Source: Bacillus mycoides (lineage in GTDB: Bacteria; Bacillota; Bacilli; Bacillales; Bacillaceae_G). From it: 64,000 bases of DNA. Location: the NCBI RefSeq assembly GCF_018742245.1, contig NZ_CP036132.1, positions 3,157,001-3,221,000 on the forward strand, written 5' to 3'. The notes below the pieces were generated by a model that worked only from the letters and a program-made list of their open reading frames with translations, was not told where the DNA came from and searched no databases. The translations under genes and the position numbers were made by a program. Positions 8,588 through 17,348 of this stretch are shown one piece after another; the stretch's first letter is position 1, and each line of letters starts with the position of its first letter.

Positions 8588-9874
8588 TTACGATAACATC
8601 ATATTCATATCTTCTGCTGCAGTTGTAATTAGTTTTAAACCAAATGTTTCTTGTAATACATCAAGCACACCAGGTGAAATAAATTCAGGTGCCTTTGGAC
8701 CAATGCGAATATCTTGAATACCAAGACTAAATAACCCAAGTAAAATGGCAACTGCTTTTTGTTCAAACCATGATAGGACAATACTCACTGGCAATTCATT
8801 TACTTCACATTGAAAAGCATCTGCTAAAGCGGCCGCTATTTTCACTGTAGAAATTGAGTTATTACATTGCCCTAAGTCAATATAACGCGGAATCTCCGTA
8901 CCAGGTACAACCCCATAATTCACATCATTAAAGCGGAATTTCCCACAAGAAGTTGTTAAAATAACCGTTTCTGGAGGAAGTGACGTTGCTAATTCACGAT
9001 AGTATTCCCCGCCTTTTCCTGGTGCATCACAACCTGCGATGACAAAGAAACGCTTTATTTTCCCTTCCTTTACTGCCTCAATAATTTCTGGAGCTAATGA
9101 TAATACTGTATTATGATGAAATCCTGTTACTAACTGTTCATCCGACTCCATATGTACTTCGGGAAGCTCTAGCGCTTTTTGAATCAATGGTGCAAAATCA
9201 TCATTTTCAATTTTTTGTACGCCCTCTAAGCCTGCAATATCATATGAAAAGAATCGATCAGAGTATGATCCTTTAATTGGCATAACACAGTTCGTTGTAG
9301 CTAATATGGCACCAGTGAATTTTTCAAAAAGGCGTCGTTGATCGTACCATGCCTTACCAATGTTTCCTTTTAAATGTTTATATTTTTTCAGCTGTGGATA
9401 TCCGTGTGCTGGTAACATTTCAGAATGCGTATAAATATTAATTTCTTTTCCTTCTGTTTGCTTTAATAGTTCCTCTAATGCAAATAAATTATGACCAGTA
9501 ACTACAATTGCCTTACCTTCTACATGATTTTGTGTAATTTGAACAGGCTCTGGAACACCAAAGTGATTCGTATGTGCCTCATCCAACAACTCCATCACCC
9601 GTAAAGCTGATTTCCCAACTTTCATAGCCATATCAATATGTTCTTGTTCATTAAAGTTAGAATTTGTTAATGTCATATATAGCGCTTCTTGAGTTGTAGC
9701 ATCTACAAATGCATCTGTATACCCTAGCTGAGCAGCATGAGTACGATAAGCAGCAATTCCTTTTAATCCAAACACAATCGTATCTTGTAAACTTGCAATG
9801 GTTTCATTCTTACCACAAACACCCATCACTTTACATCCGCCTGTTGGCGTTTGTTCACATTGATAACAAAACAT
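8588..9874 (-). CDS. hcp: Hydroxylamine reductase / hybrid cluster protein
   Basis: 428 residues from the internal ATG giving MFCYQCEQTP; the upstream ATG at 9898 adds eight residues that do not belong to the family, and the GAGAGGGTGGG ribosome site serves the internal start. Hcp carries a cubane cluster and a hybrid Fe-S-O cluster; it reduces NO or hydroxylamine in the cytoplasm under anoxia. The N-terminal cysteines follow C-x2-C-x7-C-x5-C (residues 3, 6, 14, 20). Hybrid-cluster ligands are visible in VTGHNLFALEE, ATTNCVMP, GCDAPGKGGEYY and LTTSCGKFRFN. At about 430 residues it belongs to the short class. It is monocistronic with a perfect Fnr box upstream. Confidence 0.93.
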   Translation of the reverse strand: MFCYQCEQTPTGGCKVMGVCGKNETIASLQDTIVFGLKGIAAYRTHAAQLGYTDAFVDATTQEALYMTLTNSNFNEQEHIDMAMKVGKSALRVMELLDEAHTNHFGVPEPVQITQNHVEGKAIVVTGHNLFALEELLKQTEGKEINIYTHSEMLPAHGYPQLKKYKHLKGNIGKAWYDQRRLFEKFTGAILATTNCVMPIKGSYSDRFFSYDIAGLEGVQKIENDDFAPLIQKALELPEVHMESDEQLVTGFHHNTVLSLAPEIIEAVKEGKIKRFFVIAGCDAPGKGGEYYRELATSLPPETVILTTSCGKFRFNDVNYGVVPGTEIPRYIDLGQCNNSISTVKIAAALADAFQCEVNELPVSIVLSWFEQKAVAILLGLFSLGIQDIRIGPKAPEFISPGVLDVLQETFGLKLITTAAEDMNMMLS

Positions 9875-9938
9875 ATCATCCCACCCTCTCCCAATCATTC
9901 CTTACAAACTAAGCATAATGCCCATTGAGAAAAAGGGA

Positions 9939-9954
9939 TGTGATATCAATCACA
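9939..9954 (-). promoter_or_regulatory. Perfect Fnr box of hcp
   Basis: TGTGA-TATCAA-TCACA matches the Bacillus Fnr consensus TGTGA-N6-TCACA. Its centre is about 39-41 bases upstream of the start expected from the minus-strand -10 CATTAT (9920-9915), the position of an activator under low oxygen. Confidence 0.85.
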
Positions 9955-9959
9955 ATAAT

Positions 9960-10474
9960 ATATGAAAATTTGTGACAGTTCATATTGTTGACATAATATT
10001 TTTATTGACACTCTAAAATTTATACATAGGCATGTACACTTCTGTTGATGCTTCCAAATCGCTAAATAATTGCTTTAAAGAAAGTCTAACAATATATAAA
10101 TAAAAATGAATCTTTTACTAGCTCATTGTACAAAACTAAGATTTCTTACTATATTTGGCGATAAAGCGTTTTGAATCTCTTGCGTAAATAATTTTGATTT
10201 ATAAAACACAAAATTCCACATATAAATACGCTATTCTTTCTTATAATCCAATAGAAAGAATAGCGTATTTTATCAGTTGAGAATGTTTTAAGGTTATTAT
10301 GGGAACTCCCTTTATTTACAGTAGTTTTACACTACCTTAACATTGTTTACATTAATTTATGATATATTAATATAGAAACTACTTAAGAAATTTCATGTAC
10401 ATTTTTATCTTTATGATCTCTTATTTAATTGATAGAGAGATAATGTTATATCTTTATAACAGGGGTGAATTAGG
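9960..10474. other. Intergenic region with a strong hairpin
   Basis: No gene is supported between the hcp control region and the small ORF at 10475. A perfect 17-bp stem lies at 10224-10240/10254-10270 without a long T run; it may be a terminator whose gene has gone. Confidence 0.5.
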
Positions 10475-10579
10475 ATGACTGAAACTTTAAAGACACTTAT
10501 AATGCTTGATGTTACTTACGTTGTTATAGCAATTATGACGGTACTGGTATTTGTATACTTAGAATTAAAATCTCAGTGA
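10475..10579 (+). CDS. Small single-span membrane peptide, 34 residues
   Basis: The ATG at 10475 follows AGGGGTGAATTAGG, a strong ribosome site at normal spacing. The peptide begins MTETLKTLIML, has one hydrophobic span (VVIAIMTVLVFVYL) and ends LELKSQ. A bidirectional terminator follows at 10625. The arrangement promoter region, ribosome site, membrane peptide and terminator is that of a real small gene. Function unknown; it may be a regulator of a membrane complex or a toxin-like peptide. Confidence 0.55.
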   Translation: MTETLKTLIMLDVTYVVIAIMTVLVFVYLELKSQ

Positions 10580-10624
10580 CATATGCAGGCGTAATCGATA
10601 GCTTCAGCATTTCAATATAGTTAG

Positions 10625-10663
10625 AAAAAAGAGAGGAGAAAATTGTTTTCTCCTCTCTTTTTT
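10625..10663. terminator. Bidirectional terminator between small ORF and bla2
   Basis: An 18-bp stem (10625-10642 with 10646-10663) with A run before and T run after, serving the plus-strand small ORF and the minus-strand lactamase. Confidence 0.85.
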
Positions 10664-10720
10664 ATTCCAAAAATTTCTTACATCTACAATAAGCTTCATC
10701 ATTATTTTATTCTTTGTTTC

Positions 10721-11494
10721 TTATTTCAACAAATCCAGTGTATGTAAAAGCAATCCTTTGTCCCCTACATCACCATGACCAGGTACTACTGAATTCATAT
10801 TTCCATATCGGTTCAACACATTTTCAATCGATATGGACCATTCATTTACATACGCATCAGCAACATTCCCTAAATCTTTCGCTTCCGCAGATTTCACTAA
10901 ACAGCCTCCGGCTAAAATTTTATATTGTGGTAACCATACAACAATGTTATCTTCTGTATGACCTTTCCCCGGATAGAACGTTTCTACTTTCATATTTTCA
11001 AACTTCATATTCGTAATTGTTTGCAAGTCTCCAAGCGGCTCATCATATCCATTTTTCTTTGCTAATTCCGCAGTTAGTGCTGTACTATGCGCTTTAATAC
11101 CTCTTTCTTTCAACGTTTTAATTCCGCCAATTCGATCAGCGTGCGCATGTGTAATAATGACATCCGTTACGCGCTTCTTAAATTTCTTTTCTACCATCTC
11201 TATTAATTCCTTCGTTAACTTATCATCCCAAGAAGAATCGACAAGTACTAACCCTTTAGAAGTAGTAAGAACTAGACCACTCGAAGGAACTGCTTCTCCG
11301 TTAAAATAACCTAACTCCGTATGAACCCATACATTTTTGTTTAACTGAGAAAGTGAAATAGTTCCGGTCCCATTCTTTATTACTTTTTGCTCTAGCTTTT
11401 GTTCCGCTTTCACAGAAGAAATTGTGCTAACAAATTGAGTTGTTCCTAGTAAACTAACACATACCCCTAATTTTAATAATGTATTCTTTTTCAT
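10721..11494 (-). CDS. bla2: Subclass B1 metallo-beta-lactamase (BcII)
   Basis: 257 residues from [10 protein letters not shown], the length of BcII precursors; the upstream ATG at 11515 is rejected because GGGTGGAGAAA sits right before the internal start. A signal peptide (cut near SSVKA) exports the enzyme, which hydrolyses penicillins, cephalosporins and carbapenems with one or two zinc ions. All B1 ligands are present: the HAHADR motif, the histidine in GKGHTEDN, the cysteine in LAGGCLVKS and the histidine in PGHGDVG. It is monocistronic and a hallmark of the B. cereus group. Confidence 0.96.
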   Translation of the reverse strand: MKKNTLLKLGVCVSLLGTTQFVSTISSVKAEQKLEQKVIKNGTGTISLSQLNKNVWVHTELGYFNGEAVPSSGLVLTTSKGLVLVDSSWDDKLTKELIEMVEKKFKKRVTDVIITHAHADRIGGIKTLKERGIKAHSTALTAELAKKNGYDEPLGDLQTITNMKFENMKVETFYPGKGHTEDNIVVWLPQYKILAGGCLVKSAEAKDLGNVADAYVNEWSISIENVLNRYGNMNSVVPGHGDVGDKGLLLHTLDLLK

Positions 11495-11597
11495 TTTCTC
11501 CACCCTTTCTTTCAAACTAAATAGTTATTACCTATATTAGACAATTCATCTCGAATGTTTGTTCCATCATTTCTTACCTATTTTTCATGAAATTAAT

Positions 11598-11627
11598 AAA
11601 AGCGCACAAAATTTTGTACGCTTTTTA
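11598..11627 (-). terminator. Terminator of the MazG-like gene
   Basis: AAAGCGCACAAAA pairs with TTTTGTACGCTTT, one mismatch, with A/T runs on each side, directly after the stop of the minus-strand gene at 11642. Confidence 0.65.
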
Positions 11628-11641
11628 ACTTAACTTTCCTT

Positions 11642-11923
11642 TTACCATTCACGTTTTTTATTAATCATCATTTTTTCTTCAAACGCCTTCTCTAAATCAA
11701 TTTCTAACTTGTTTGCTAAATCACATACATTCCAAATTACATCAAACATTTCTAAACCAATCTCTCTTTTCGAATCCTGTATTTTATCACGCTTTAATAT
11801 AACTTCCGCTAATTCACCTAATTCCGCCATCGCATACATCGTACGCTCTTCAATTGTTGTATCTTGAAATCCTTTTTCTTTACTGAAATTTGATACATAT
11901 CTCTGGAATTCCACAATATTCAT
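11642..11923 (-). CDS. MazG-like nucleotide pyrophosphohydrolase
   Basis: 93 residues starting MNIVEFQRYV; the ATG at 11923 has the ribosome site AAGGGAG, while an upstream ATG at 11977 would add an unlikely tail. The helical all-alpha NTPase motifs ELGELAE and EMFDVIWNV supply the acidic residues that bind magnesium in MazG-type enzymes. The family hydrolyses nucleoside triphosphates to monophosphates, cleaning modified nucleotides or lowering NTP pools. The ending KKREW is short but normal for the single-domain group. Monocistronic. Confidence 0.75.
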   Translation of the reverse strand: MNIVEFQRYVSNFSKEKGFQDTTIEERTMYAMAELGELAEVILKRDKIQDSKREIGLEMFDVIWNVCDLANKLEIDLEKAFEEKMMINKKREW

Positions 11924-12046
11924 ACTTAATCTCCCTTCATCACAAATACTCCGTTTTTCTATTACAATTAAAATCACAATTGTATTTTGTTAAATAATAA
12001 CATTCATACTATAATTTATTTATAGCCCATAAACGGAGGTGTTTCA

Positions 12047-12337
12047 ATGACTCTCTTCGCTTCACCATCCTTATTCGTAGTAGCAATCATTTCATTTGCA
12101 CTAGCTTATTTCATCGGAGTAAAACAATACACTTGGCTCTTATCAGGATTCAATGAACGACGTGTACCTGACAAAATGAAGTTATCAAAAATAGTTGGTC
12201 TTTATAATCTAATTGCTGGTGTCATTGCTACAATCGGTAGTGTCTTCACTACTCCTAATGTCAAAATCGTTATTCCTATCATTGTAATTGGACACGTCAT
12301 AATCGCTGCTTATGTAAATACACGCATGGTTCAGTGA
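12047..12337 (+). CDS. DUF3784-type small membrane protein
   Basis: 96 residues with three hydrophobic segments and the conserved loop WLLSGFNE followed by a basic stretch and a second helix pair, as in DUF3784 proteins. The ribosome site AACGGAGGTG precedes the ATG. No function is established. It is separated from its convergent neighbour by a hairpin at 12341-12364. Confidence 0.65.
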   Translation: MTLFASPSLFVVAIISFALAYFIGVKQYTWLLSGFNERRVPDKMKLSKIVGLYNLIAGVIATIGSVFTTPNVKIVIPIIVIGHVIIAAYVNTRMVQ

Positions 12338-12340
12338 AAA

Positions 12341-12364
12341 AAGATCATCCAAATGGATGATCTT
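12341..12364. terminator. Hairpin shared by two convergent genes
   Basis: AAGATCATCC-AAAT-GGATGATCTT; the minus-strand side runs into TTTTTT, so it mainly ends the minus-strand gene at 12367. Confidence 0.75.
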
Positions 12365-12366
12365 CT

Positions 12367-12648
12367 TCATAATTTATCGACATATTGCTTTGCTTCTAGT
12401 ATTGAAAAACCAAATGCTTCTCTTACTCTCTTAACTGCTGTAATCGTTTTTCCATCTTCCACAAGCTGACGTAATTCTTTATTAATCTCAGGTTCTCTTT
12501 CTACAATTCCCATCTCTTTCGTAATTAATTGTAATCTATCTTCCATCCTCTTTAAACGCGCATCATTTTTCTTTTCGATTTTATTTAATTTTTCAGCAAT
12601 ATACATAAATCCAAAAGCCACAATTGGTATGACAATCCAAAATTCCAT
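12367..12648 (-). CDS. Membrane protein with L7/L12-C-terminal-like domain
   Basis: 93 residues from MEFWIVIPIV, chosen because GAAGGAGGAGC lies just before this ATG. One N-terminal membrane segment is followed by a coiled-coil stretch (EKLNKIEKKNDARLKRMEDR) and a C-terminal part, GKTITAVKRVREAFGF then SILEAKQYVDKL, that resembles the C-terminal domain of ribosomal protein L7/L12. Such membrane-anchored L12-like proteins are common in Bacillus; their role is unknown. Confidence 0.65.
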   Translation of the reverse strand: MEFWIVIPIVAFGFMYIAEKLNKIEKKNDARLKRMEDRLQLITKEMGIVEREPEINKELRQLVEDGKTITAVKRVREAFGFSILEAKQYVDKL

Positions 12649-12781
12649 GACTGCTCCTCCTTCACTAGCTTTCATATGTTTTATTTAAGTAACTTATGTA
12701 ATTTTTACCACAGGACACATTTAATGTATAATAGTAATGTACAACACTATTGATAAAACCTTTTATTTAGGGGGAAACTTT

Positions 12782-12985
12782 ATGAAAAGATTTTTGAATA
12801 CGTTACTACAATTTGTAGTTCTTTCAATCGCACTACATTTATTATTTGATATAGTTGGTTGGCTCGTTTTCAATGCACCAATTGAAAACAAAGGAGCACT
12901 TATTTCCTACATATCAACTCTATGGCTAATGTATATGTATAGAGATAAATTACTTCAGTTTATAATGCGAATTTCTGCAAAATAA
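12782..12985 (+). CDS. Small two-span membrane protein
   Basis: 67 residues from MKRFLNTLLQ. The ATG at 12782 follows TAGGGGGAAACTT; an earlier ATG at 12737 would add 15 residues and has no ribosome site. Two hydrophobic segments flank a short loop with NAPIENKG. I do not recognise the family. A terminator follows at 12995. Confidence 0.6.
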   Translation: MKRFLNTLLQFVVLSIALHLLFDIVGWLVFNAPIENKGALISYISTLWLMYMYRDKLLQFIMRISAK

Positions 12986-12994
12986 AAGAGGACA

Positions 12995-13022
12995 CTTCAT
13001 CAAAAATGATGAGGTTTTTTCT
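12995..13022 (+). terminator. Intrinsic terminator
   Basis: CTTCATCA-AAAA-TGATGAGG followed by TTTTTTCTTTT. Confidence 0.75.
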
Positions 13023-13137
13023 TTTATTCTCTTTCTCTATATTAAAAATTAACTTTTAATTCCATTCACATCACCTCTCATAGATTAACAATGTATAATA
13101 AAGTCAATATTCTATTTTTAAAAAGAAAGGAGTCACC

Positions 13138-14175
13138 ATGAACTTAAAAAGTAACAATATATACGAGAAAATGAACCAATATTCCGTTGCTGGTTTAAGC
13201 CTTGCCGTCATACGTGATGGCAAACTAAACGAAGCGACTGCCTTTGGAACACTTGAATCTGGAACAAATAGAACTGTCACTACGGATTCCATCCTCAATT
13301 CTTGTTCTATTAGCAAATTCATCACCACAATGCTCGTACTAACATTATCAGATCAAGAAATCGTACATTTAGATGAAGACGTAACTGATAGACTCACATC
13401 CTGGAACATACCTACCAATCTATTTACTTCACAGAAAAAAATCACTTTACGAAACTTATTAAGTCACCAATCTGGAATAATTGATCCTCCTAATAGTTTT
13501 GGACATTATAAGCTAGCGCAAGGAATACCTAAAATTCCTGAACTTCTTGCTGGTAGAACATTATATTGCCCAGTACCTATAGAAGTAACTTATAAACCAG
13601 AAAGTGAATTTCAATACTCAGACGCAAACTTTTGTATTATCGAACAACTACTTGAAGATATTACGGGGAAACCATTTAGTCAGTTACTAGAAGAATTTAT
13701 CTTCCAGCCACTACAAATGAAAAATAGTACACTCTTCTCTCCCGAAGACATAGATAAAACCGATGCTTTTGCTTGCGGGCATAATAAAGATGGAACTGTA
13801 ACAAATGAGAAGTATCCATTTTATCCATTCGCAGCTGCTTCAGGAATTTGGACAACACCATCCGATTTATCAACTTTAGTAAACGAACTCATTCATTCCT
13901 TGCAAGGAAATGGAAAACTAAAACTTTCTCAAAAAACAGTACAGGACATGATTTCTCCTCAAGGCTGCTCAAAATGGACTGGATTAGGTGTTTTTCTAAA
14001 TGATTCTAATGAAGACTTACAAATTTATTCACTTGGCTGGGGCGTTGGATTCCAATGTATGATGGTTTGTTATCCTTATAGAGGTAATGGGGCTGTTATT
14101 ATGACAAATACAGACTTAGGTGTTCATCAAATGGAGGGCGTTATTGGTGAAGTTTTAAAAATGCTATCTTTATAA
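13138..14175 (+). CDS. Cytoplasmic serine hydrolase, beta-lactamase family
   Basis: 345 residues without signal peptide. The nucleophile motif is SISK (in ILNSCSISKFI), the second motif is YSD in FQYSDANF, and SLGWGVGF stands where H/K-T-G is expected, so the third motif is altered. The conserved LLSHQSGI block is present. The family includes esterases, D-peptidases and penicillin-binding-like enzymes; the substrate here is unknown and a true lactamase is unlikely without export. AAGGAGTCACC precedes the ATG. Monocistronic with a terminator at 14189. Confidence 0.75.
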   Translation: MNLKSNNIYEKMNQYSVAGLSLAVIRDGKLNEATAFGTLESGTNRTVTTDSILNSCSISKFITTMLVLTLSDQEIVHLDEDVTDRLTSWNIPTNLFTSQKKITLRNLLSHQSGIIDPPNSFGHYKLAQGIPKIPELLAGRTLYCPVPIEVTYKPESEFQYSDANFCIIEQLLEDITGKPFSQLLEEFIFQPLQMKNSTLFSPEDIDKTDAFACGHNKDGTVTNEKYPFYPFAAASGIWTTPSDLSTLVNELIHSLQGNGKLKLSQKTVQDMISPQGCSKWTGLGVFLNDSNEDLQIYSLGWGVGFQCMMVCYPYRGNGAVIMTNTDLGVHQMEGVIGEVLKMLSL

Positions 14176-14188
14176 TGAATTAGACATA

Positions 14189-14226
14189 TATAAAGAAAGA
14201 AGCTGATCCCCAGCCTCTTTCTTTAT
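14189..14226. terminator. Bidirectional terminator
   Basis: TATAAAGAAAGAAGCTG pairs with CAGCCTCTTTCTTTATA apart from one mismatch, between the convergent genes 13138-14175 and 14223-14471. Confidence 0.7.
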
Positions 14227-14471
14227 ATAACATTTTTCGCAACAATTTTTATATGTTCCGGCGCGATAATTTCCGTTATACTTTCTTGGAAATCTTCATG
14301 CAACAATTCTTCAATATGTTCTAACTGCACTTCGACATGTGTGCATTCTAAATTATGTATATTCAATAGTGCATAATGATCTTTTTTCTTAATTATTAAA
14401 TATTGATTTTCTTCTGTTACGAGCATTGAACCTAATCGGGCTTCTAGTAGGCGTTGATCATCAAACTTCAT
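14223..14471 (-). CDS. Hypothetical protein, 82 residues
   Basis: It begins MKFDDQRLLEARLG; the ATG at 14471 has GGAAGGAGAAGC upstream and is preferred over the one at 14492. It is acidic and soluble (YLIIKKKDHYALLNIHNLE, then many Glu and His). I do not recognise a family. It stands alone between a terminator and an AT-rich spacer. Confidence 0.55.
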   Translation of the reverse strand: MKFDDQRLLEARLGSMLVTEENQYLIIKKKDHYALLNIHNLECTHVEVQLEHIEELLHEDFQESITEIIAPEHIKIVAKNVI

Positions 14472-14748
14472 AATTGCTTCTCCTTCCTTCACATAAATAT
14501 AATTTACAAGTAATTATATTTATGGAAATAGCTCTAATGTAGACTATATCATAATTTACTAAAATATAAATATCATTTTTCTTCCCAATGAAAATTCCTG
14601 TTTTTTCATATATTTCGATACAAAAAAACTTTCTCAACACAAAAATAAGAATTTTCAGTTTTTTATCCCATGAAAATCTATTATAATAAAGTTAATAAAT
14701 GTTTGACCTCTCCTAATTCATGTACATATGGATGATCAGTAGTTGCTG

Positions 14749-15792
14749 CTACTGATCTATTTTTTTGATTTCAGAAAGCAAATACGCCGCATCCTTTCCT
14801 ACACCACAAATAAGTGCCGAACCCCTTTGAGATTGCCATGGCAAACCAATATAATATAATCCTCTTACTGGACTTATTCCCTTTATATGATTAGGAAATC
14901 CTTTCTCGTTCACTGCCTTTTCTATTTCAATCCATTTATACTCTTGCATAAAACCAGTTGACCATATAATGCTTTCTGCACTATATGTATCACCATTTTG
15001 AAACATAATGTTATTTCCTGATGCACTTACCACTTTTTTCTGTAGTTTTATTGCTCCATTACGAATGAGTTCCTTACCTTCAAAACCAAAAATAGGATCC
15101 TTTCTCTTCTGAAACCACCTTCCTCTCTTTGTATTTATTTCAGCATACAATAAACCTATTTTTTCTAACCAATTGAAAATACTTTTTCTAAAAAGGTGTA
15201 ACGGTAAAAACGTTAAAGGATGACTTATAGACATCGTAACTTCATGAGTTTTTGCAAGTTCTACTGCTATTTGCATTCCTGAATTCCCGCCACCTACTAC
15301 TAGTACTTTCCCTTTAGGAATTTGTGATGGTGTTTTATATTGTGATGAATGTATTTGAAAAATATGTGATGAAAGATGTTGTGAAAATGAGGGGATGAAT
15401 GGTTGCTGAAAACCGCCTGATGCGATAATAACTTTTTTCGATTGTAAAATTTCTGTAGGAGTGTGTAATTCAAATATTTCTTTCTCTTTCCTTATTTTTA
15501 AAACTTCAGTTTGCAATTGTACGGGTAATTTAAAATACGTTGCGTATTCTTCTAAATAAGTCGCAATTTCATCTTTACTTGGAAATTCATTCCCTTCTCC
15601 TTTTAATATCATACCTGGTAAACTACTATATTCCCTTGGTGTGAAGAGCTGCAAAGAATCATATCGGTTTCTCCATGAATCACCAATTTGGTTTCCCGCC
15701 TCAAGTAATAAGAAACTATATCCTTCCTGCTTCAAGTAGTATCCCATTGTTAATCCAGCTTGACCAGCTCCAACGATAATTATATCTTTCAC
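14749..15792 (-). CDS. FAD/NAD(P)-binding flavoprotein (CzcO/FMO-like)
   Basis: 347 residues with a GTG start at 15792 behind GAAGGAGGGATTGG. The N-terminal FAD site is IIVGAGQAGLTMGYYLK with the acidic residue in LLLEAG; a second dinucleotide site is VLVVGGGNSGMQIAVELA for NAD(P)H; GDSWRNRYDSLQLFTP is typical of the single-component flavin monooxygenase group related to CzcO and Baeyer-Villiger enzymes. The product oxidises or hydroxylates an unknown small molecule in the cytosol. A hairpin at 14734-14757 overlaps its 3' end. Confidence 0.8.
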   Translation of the reverse strand: MKDIIIVGAGQAGLTMGYYLKQEGYSFLLLEAGNQIGDSWRNRYDSLQLFTPREYSSLPGMILKGEGNEFPSKDEIATYLEEYATYFKLPVQLQTEVLKIRKEKEIFELHTPTEILQSKKVIIASGGFQQPFIPSFSQHLSSHIFQIHSSQYKTPSQIPKGKVLVVGGGNSGMQIAVELAKTHEVTMSISHPLTFLPLHLFRKSIFNWLEKIGLLYAEINTKRGRWFQKRKDPIFGFEGKELIRNGAIKLQKKVVSASGNNIMFQNGDTYSAESIIWSTGFMQEYKWIEIEKAVNEKGFPNHIKGISPVRGLYYIGLPWQSQRGSALICGVGKDAAYLLSEIKKIDQ

Positions 15793-15853
15793 CCCAATCC
15801 CTCCTTCTCACAAACACATGAATACATGTTCATATGTTCATACGTTTCCATAA

Positions 15854-16114
15854 TCATAACATTTTATTTTTATATAATTCAATATCTACCCAAAATAAAA
15901 AGAGCAGTTTACTATAAAGTAAACGCCCCTTAATATGTATCATCTCGTTACTCATTAATATTTCAATTATCCCTAAAGGATCTAACGGCCCATACACACT
16001 ATCACCTAAATTTATTATCATTTCGACCTTACGACGTGAAATATCTTTTAATACCGCCTTTAAAGCGTGACTATTTCCATAAATATCTGAAATTATCGCT
16101 ATTTTTCTTTTCAT
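15854..16114 (-). pseudogene. Truncated metallophosphoesterase
   Basis: The first 60 residues match calcineurin-type phosphoesterases of the YfcE group: IAIISDIYGNSHALKAVL and INLGDSVYGPLDP. The motif SDIHGN has Tyr for His, and the homologous part stops at HIKG, where a metal-binding GNxD/H is expected. The frame then runs through a terminator-like hairpin (GTTTAC/GTAAAC, 15907-15924) and ends after 86 residues. About 100-150 residues are missing, so the product cannot be active. Confidence 0.7.
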
Positions 16115-16156
16115 TGTAACCCCTATTTTGATAAATTATTTATGAAACCTCAATTT

Positions 16157-16509
16157 CTAAACCATTTCCTCATAAAATGTAATTCTATTTGAAAATGGAT
16201 CAATCACTGTTAATTCAAGTGTATCCCAAGGTGTTTTTTTATATTAGGTTTAGAATATAAATATTCTTTACTCGATAATACATTATGGTAGTTTTTTAAA
16301 TCTTTCATTTTCACACGAATCGCACCACCTGGTGAAGCATCCCCATGATGTTCTGATAAATGTATCACAACATCATGTAACGAAATTTGCATATATAACG
16401 GCATATTGTCCTCATACCGATGTTCCCAATCCAACTTAAACCCTAAAAAGTTAATGTAAAACAAATGAGCCTTTTCAACATCAAAAATTCTAAATATAGG
16501 TGTAATCAT
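16157..16509 (-). pseudogene. VOC-family (glyoxalase/bleomycin resistance) gene with frameshift
   Basis: The frame from ATG 16509 reads a VOC-fold protein (PIFRIFDVEKAHLFYINFLG) to residue 91, then shifts and stops at 16210 as HLGIHLN. In the next frame the sequence continues KKTPWDTLELTVIDPFSNRI to FYEEMV and a stop at 16157-16159, the normal VOC C-terminus. The shift occurs in a run of seven A (minus strand, about 16234-16240); eight would restore a 117-residue protein. It overlaps nothing and lies 13 bases behind the Crp-type regulator gene, probably in operon with it. Confidence 0.75.
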
Positions 16510-16522
16510 TTATATTCCTCTC

Positions 16523-17215
16523 CTATTTATAAACATCCGCAGCCAATTCCCTCAAAATATCCACATTCATCACTTCAAAGCATCCATTGTTTTTCTGTAT
16601 TATCCCTTTATCACAAAAAACATTTAATGTTCGTAATAAATGCCGATAACTCGTTCCTAACAATTCGGCTGTTTCCGTTAAATTCCCACTAAACACAATT
16701 CTATTTCCGTGCTGAACCGCTCGTTCCCCTGCTGCTAACATATAACTCGCAAGTCGATTTTCAAGCGGATATAGTAAATTAATTGTACTATTCTTTGAAA
16801 GTCGATTTAATTTGTGGGCTAAAGAACCGCAAATGCATCTTAAAAATTTCGCATCATGAAACAACTGATTTCTAACTTTCCCCAAAGGCAAACCAACACA
16901 ATAAGAATCTGCCATTACTTGTACGTTTGAAGTGATCCTTTGAGAGTGAATTAACTCTACATCCCCTAACAATTGCAAGCTATCATAAAAACATAATAAT
17001 ACGGACTTTCCATTACTTAATGTGTTAAACGCTTTCGCTTTTCCTTCAACAAAGAAATATAAATAATCTATCTCTTCATTTTCTCTACAAATGAACTCAT
17101 TCTTTTTAAAAAATATAAGTTCCATATATGGCTTCATATCACTACTAAAAAATGAGTCAATATTATTTTGTTTCATATAATCTGCTAATTTATTTGAATT
17201 ACATACTTTCTTCAT
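16523..17215 (-). CDS. Crp/Fnr-family regulator, YeiL-like
   Basis: 230 residues from MKKVCNSNKL (ATG at 17215 behind AAAGGTGGGGG). The N-terminal cyclic-nucleotide-fold domain has LIFFKKNEFICRENEEIDYL and VEGKAKAFNTLSNGKSVLL; the C-terminal helix-turn-helix has TETAELLGTSYRHLLRTL. The overall pattern resembles E. coli YeiL. It is divergent from a pair of small transporters; a perfect 22-bp palindrome lies between them (17268-17289) and is the likely operator. Signal unknown; the few scattered cysteines do not form an Fnr-type cluster. Confidence 0.75.
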   Translation of the reverse strand: MKKVCNSNKLADYMKQNNIDSFFSSDMKPYMELIFFKKNEFICRENEEIDYLYFFVEGKAKAFNTLSNGKSVLLCFYDSLQLLGDVELIHSQRITSNVQVMADSYCVGLPLGKVRNQLFHDAKFLRCICGSLAHKLNRLSKNSTINLLYPLENRLASYMLAAGERAVQHGNRIVFSGNLTETAELLGTSYRHLLRTLNVFCDKGIIQKNNGCFEVMNVDILRELAADVYK

Positions 17216-17267
17216 AGTTCCCCCACCTTTACAACTCATCCCCATTTTAATCAAAATTTTCTTCTTC

Positions 17268-17289
17268 TACTATGACATATGTCATAGTA
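17268..17289. promoter_or_regulatory. 22-bp perfect palindrome, probable Crp-type operator
   Basis: TACTATGACAT followed by its exact reverse complement. The core ATGACATATGTCAT resembles Crp/Fnr half sites. It lies 53 bases from the regulator start and 60 bases from the transporter start. Confidence 0.75.
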
Positions 17290-17348
17290 ATACACAATTT
17301 CAACATGATACAGTCATTACAAACATGAAATACAAAGGGGATATTACA

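Noticed and set aside
9875..9898. Upstream start of hcp adding eight residues
   Set aside because: The family begins MFCYQC and the purine-rich ribosome site precedes the internal ATG.
14734..14765. Hairpin GATCAGTAG/CTACTGATC with a plus-strand T run as a terminator
   Set aside because: No plus-strand gene reaches it (the nearest ends at 14175 with its own terminator), and on the minus strand it lacks a T run; left unassigned.
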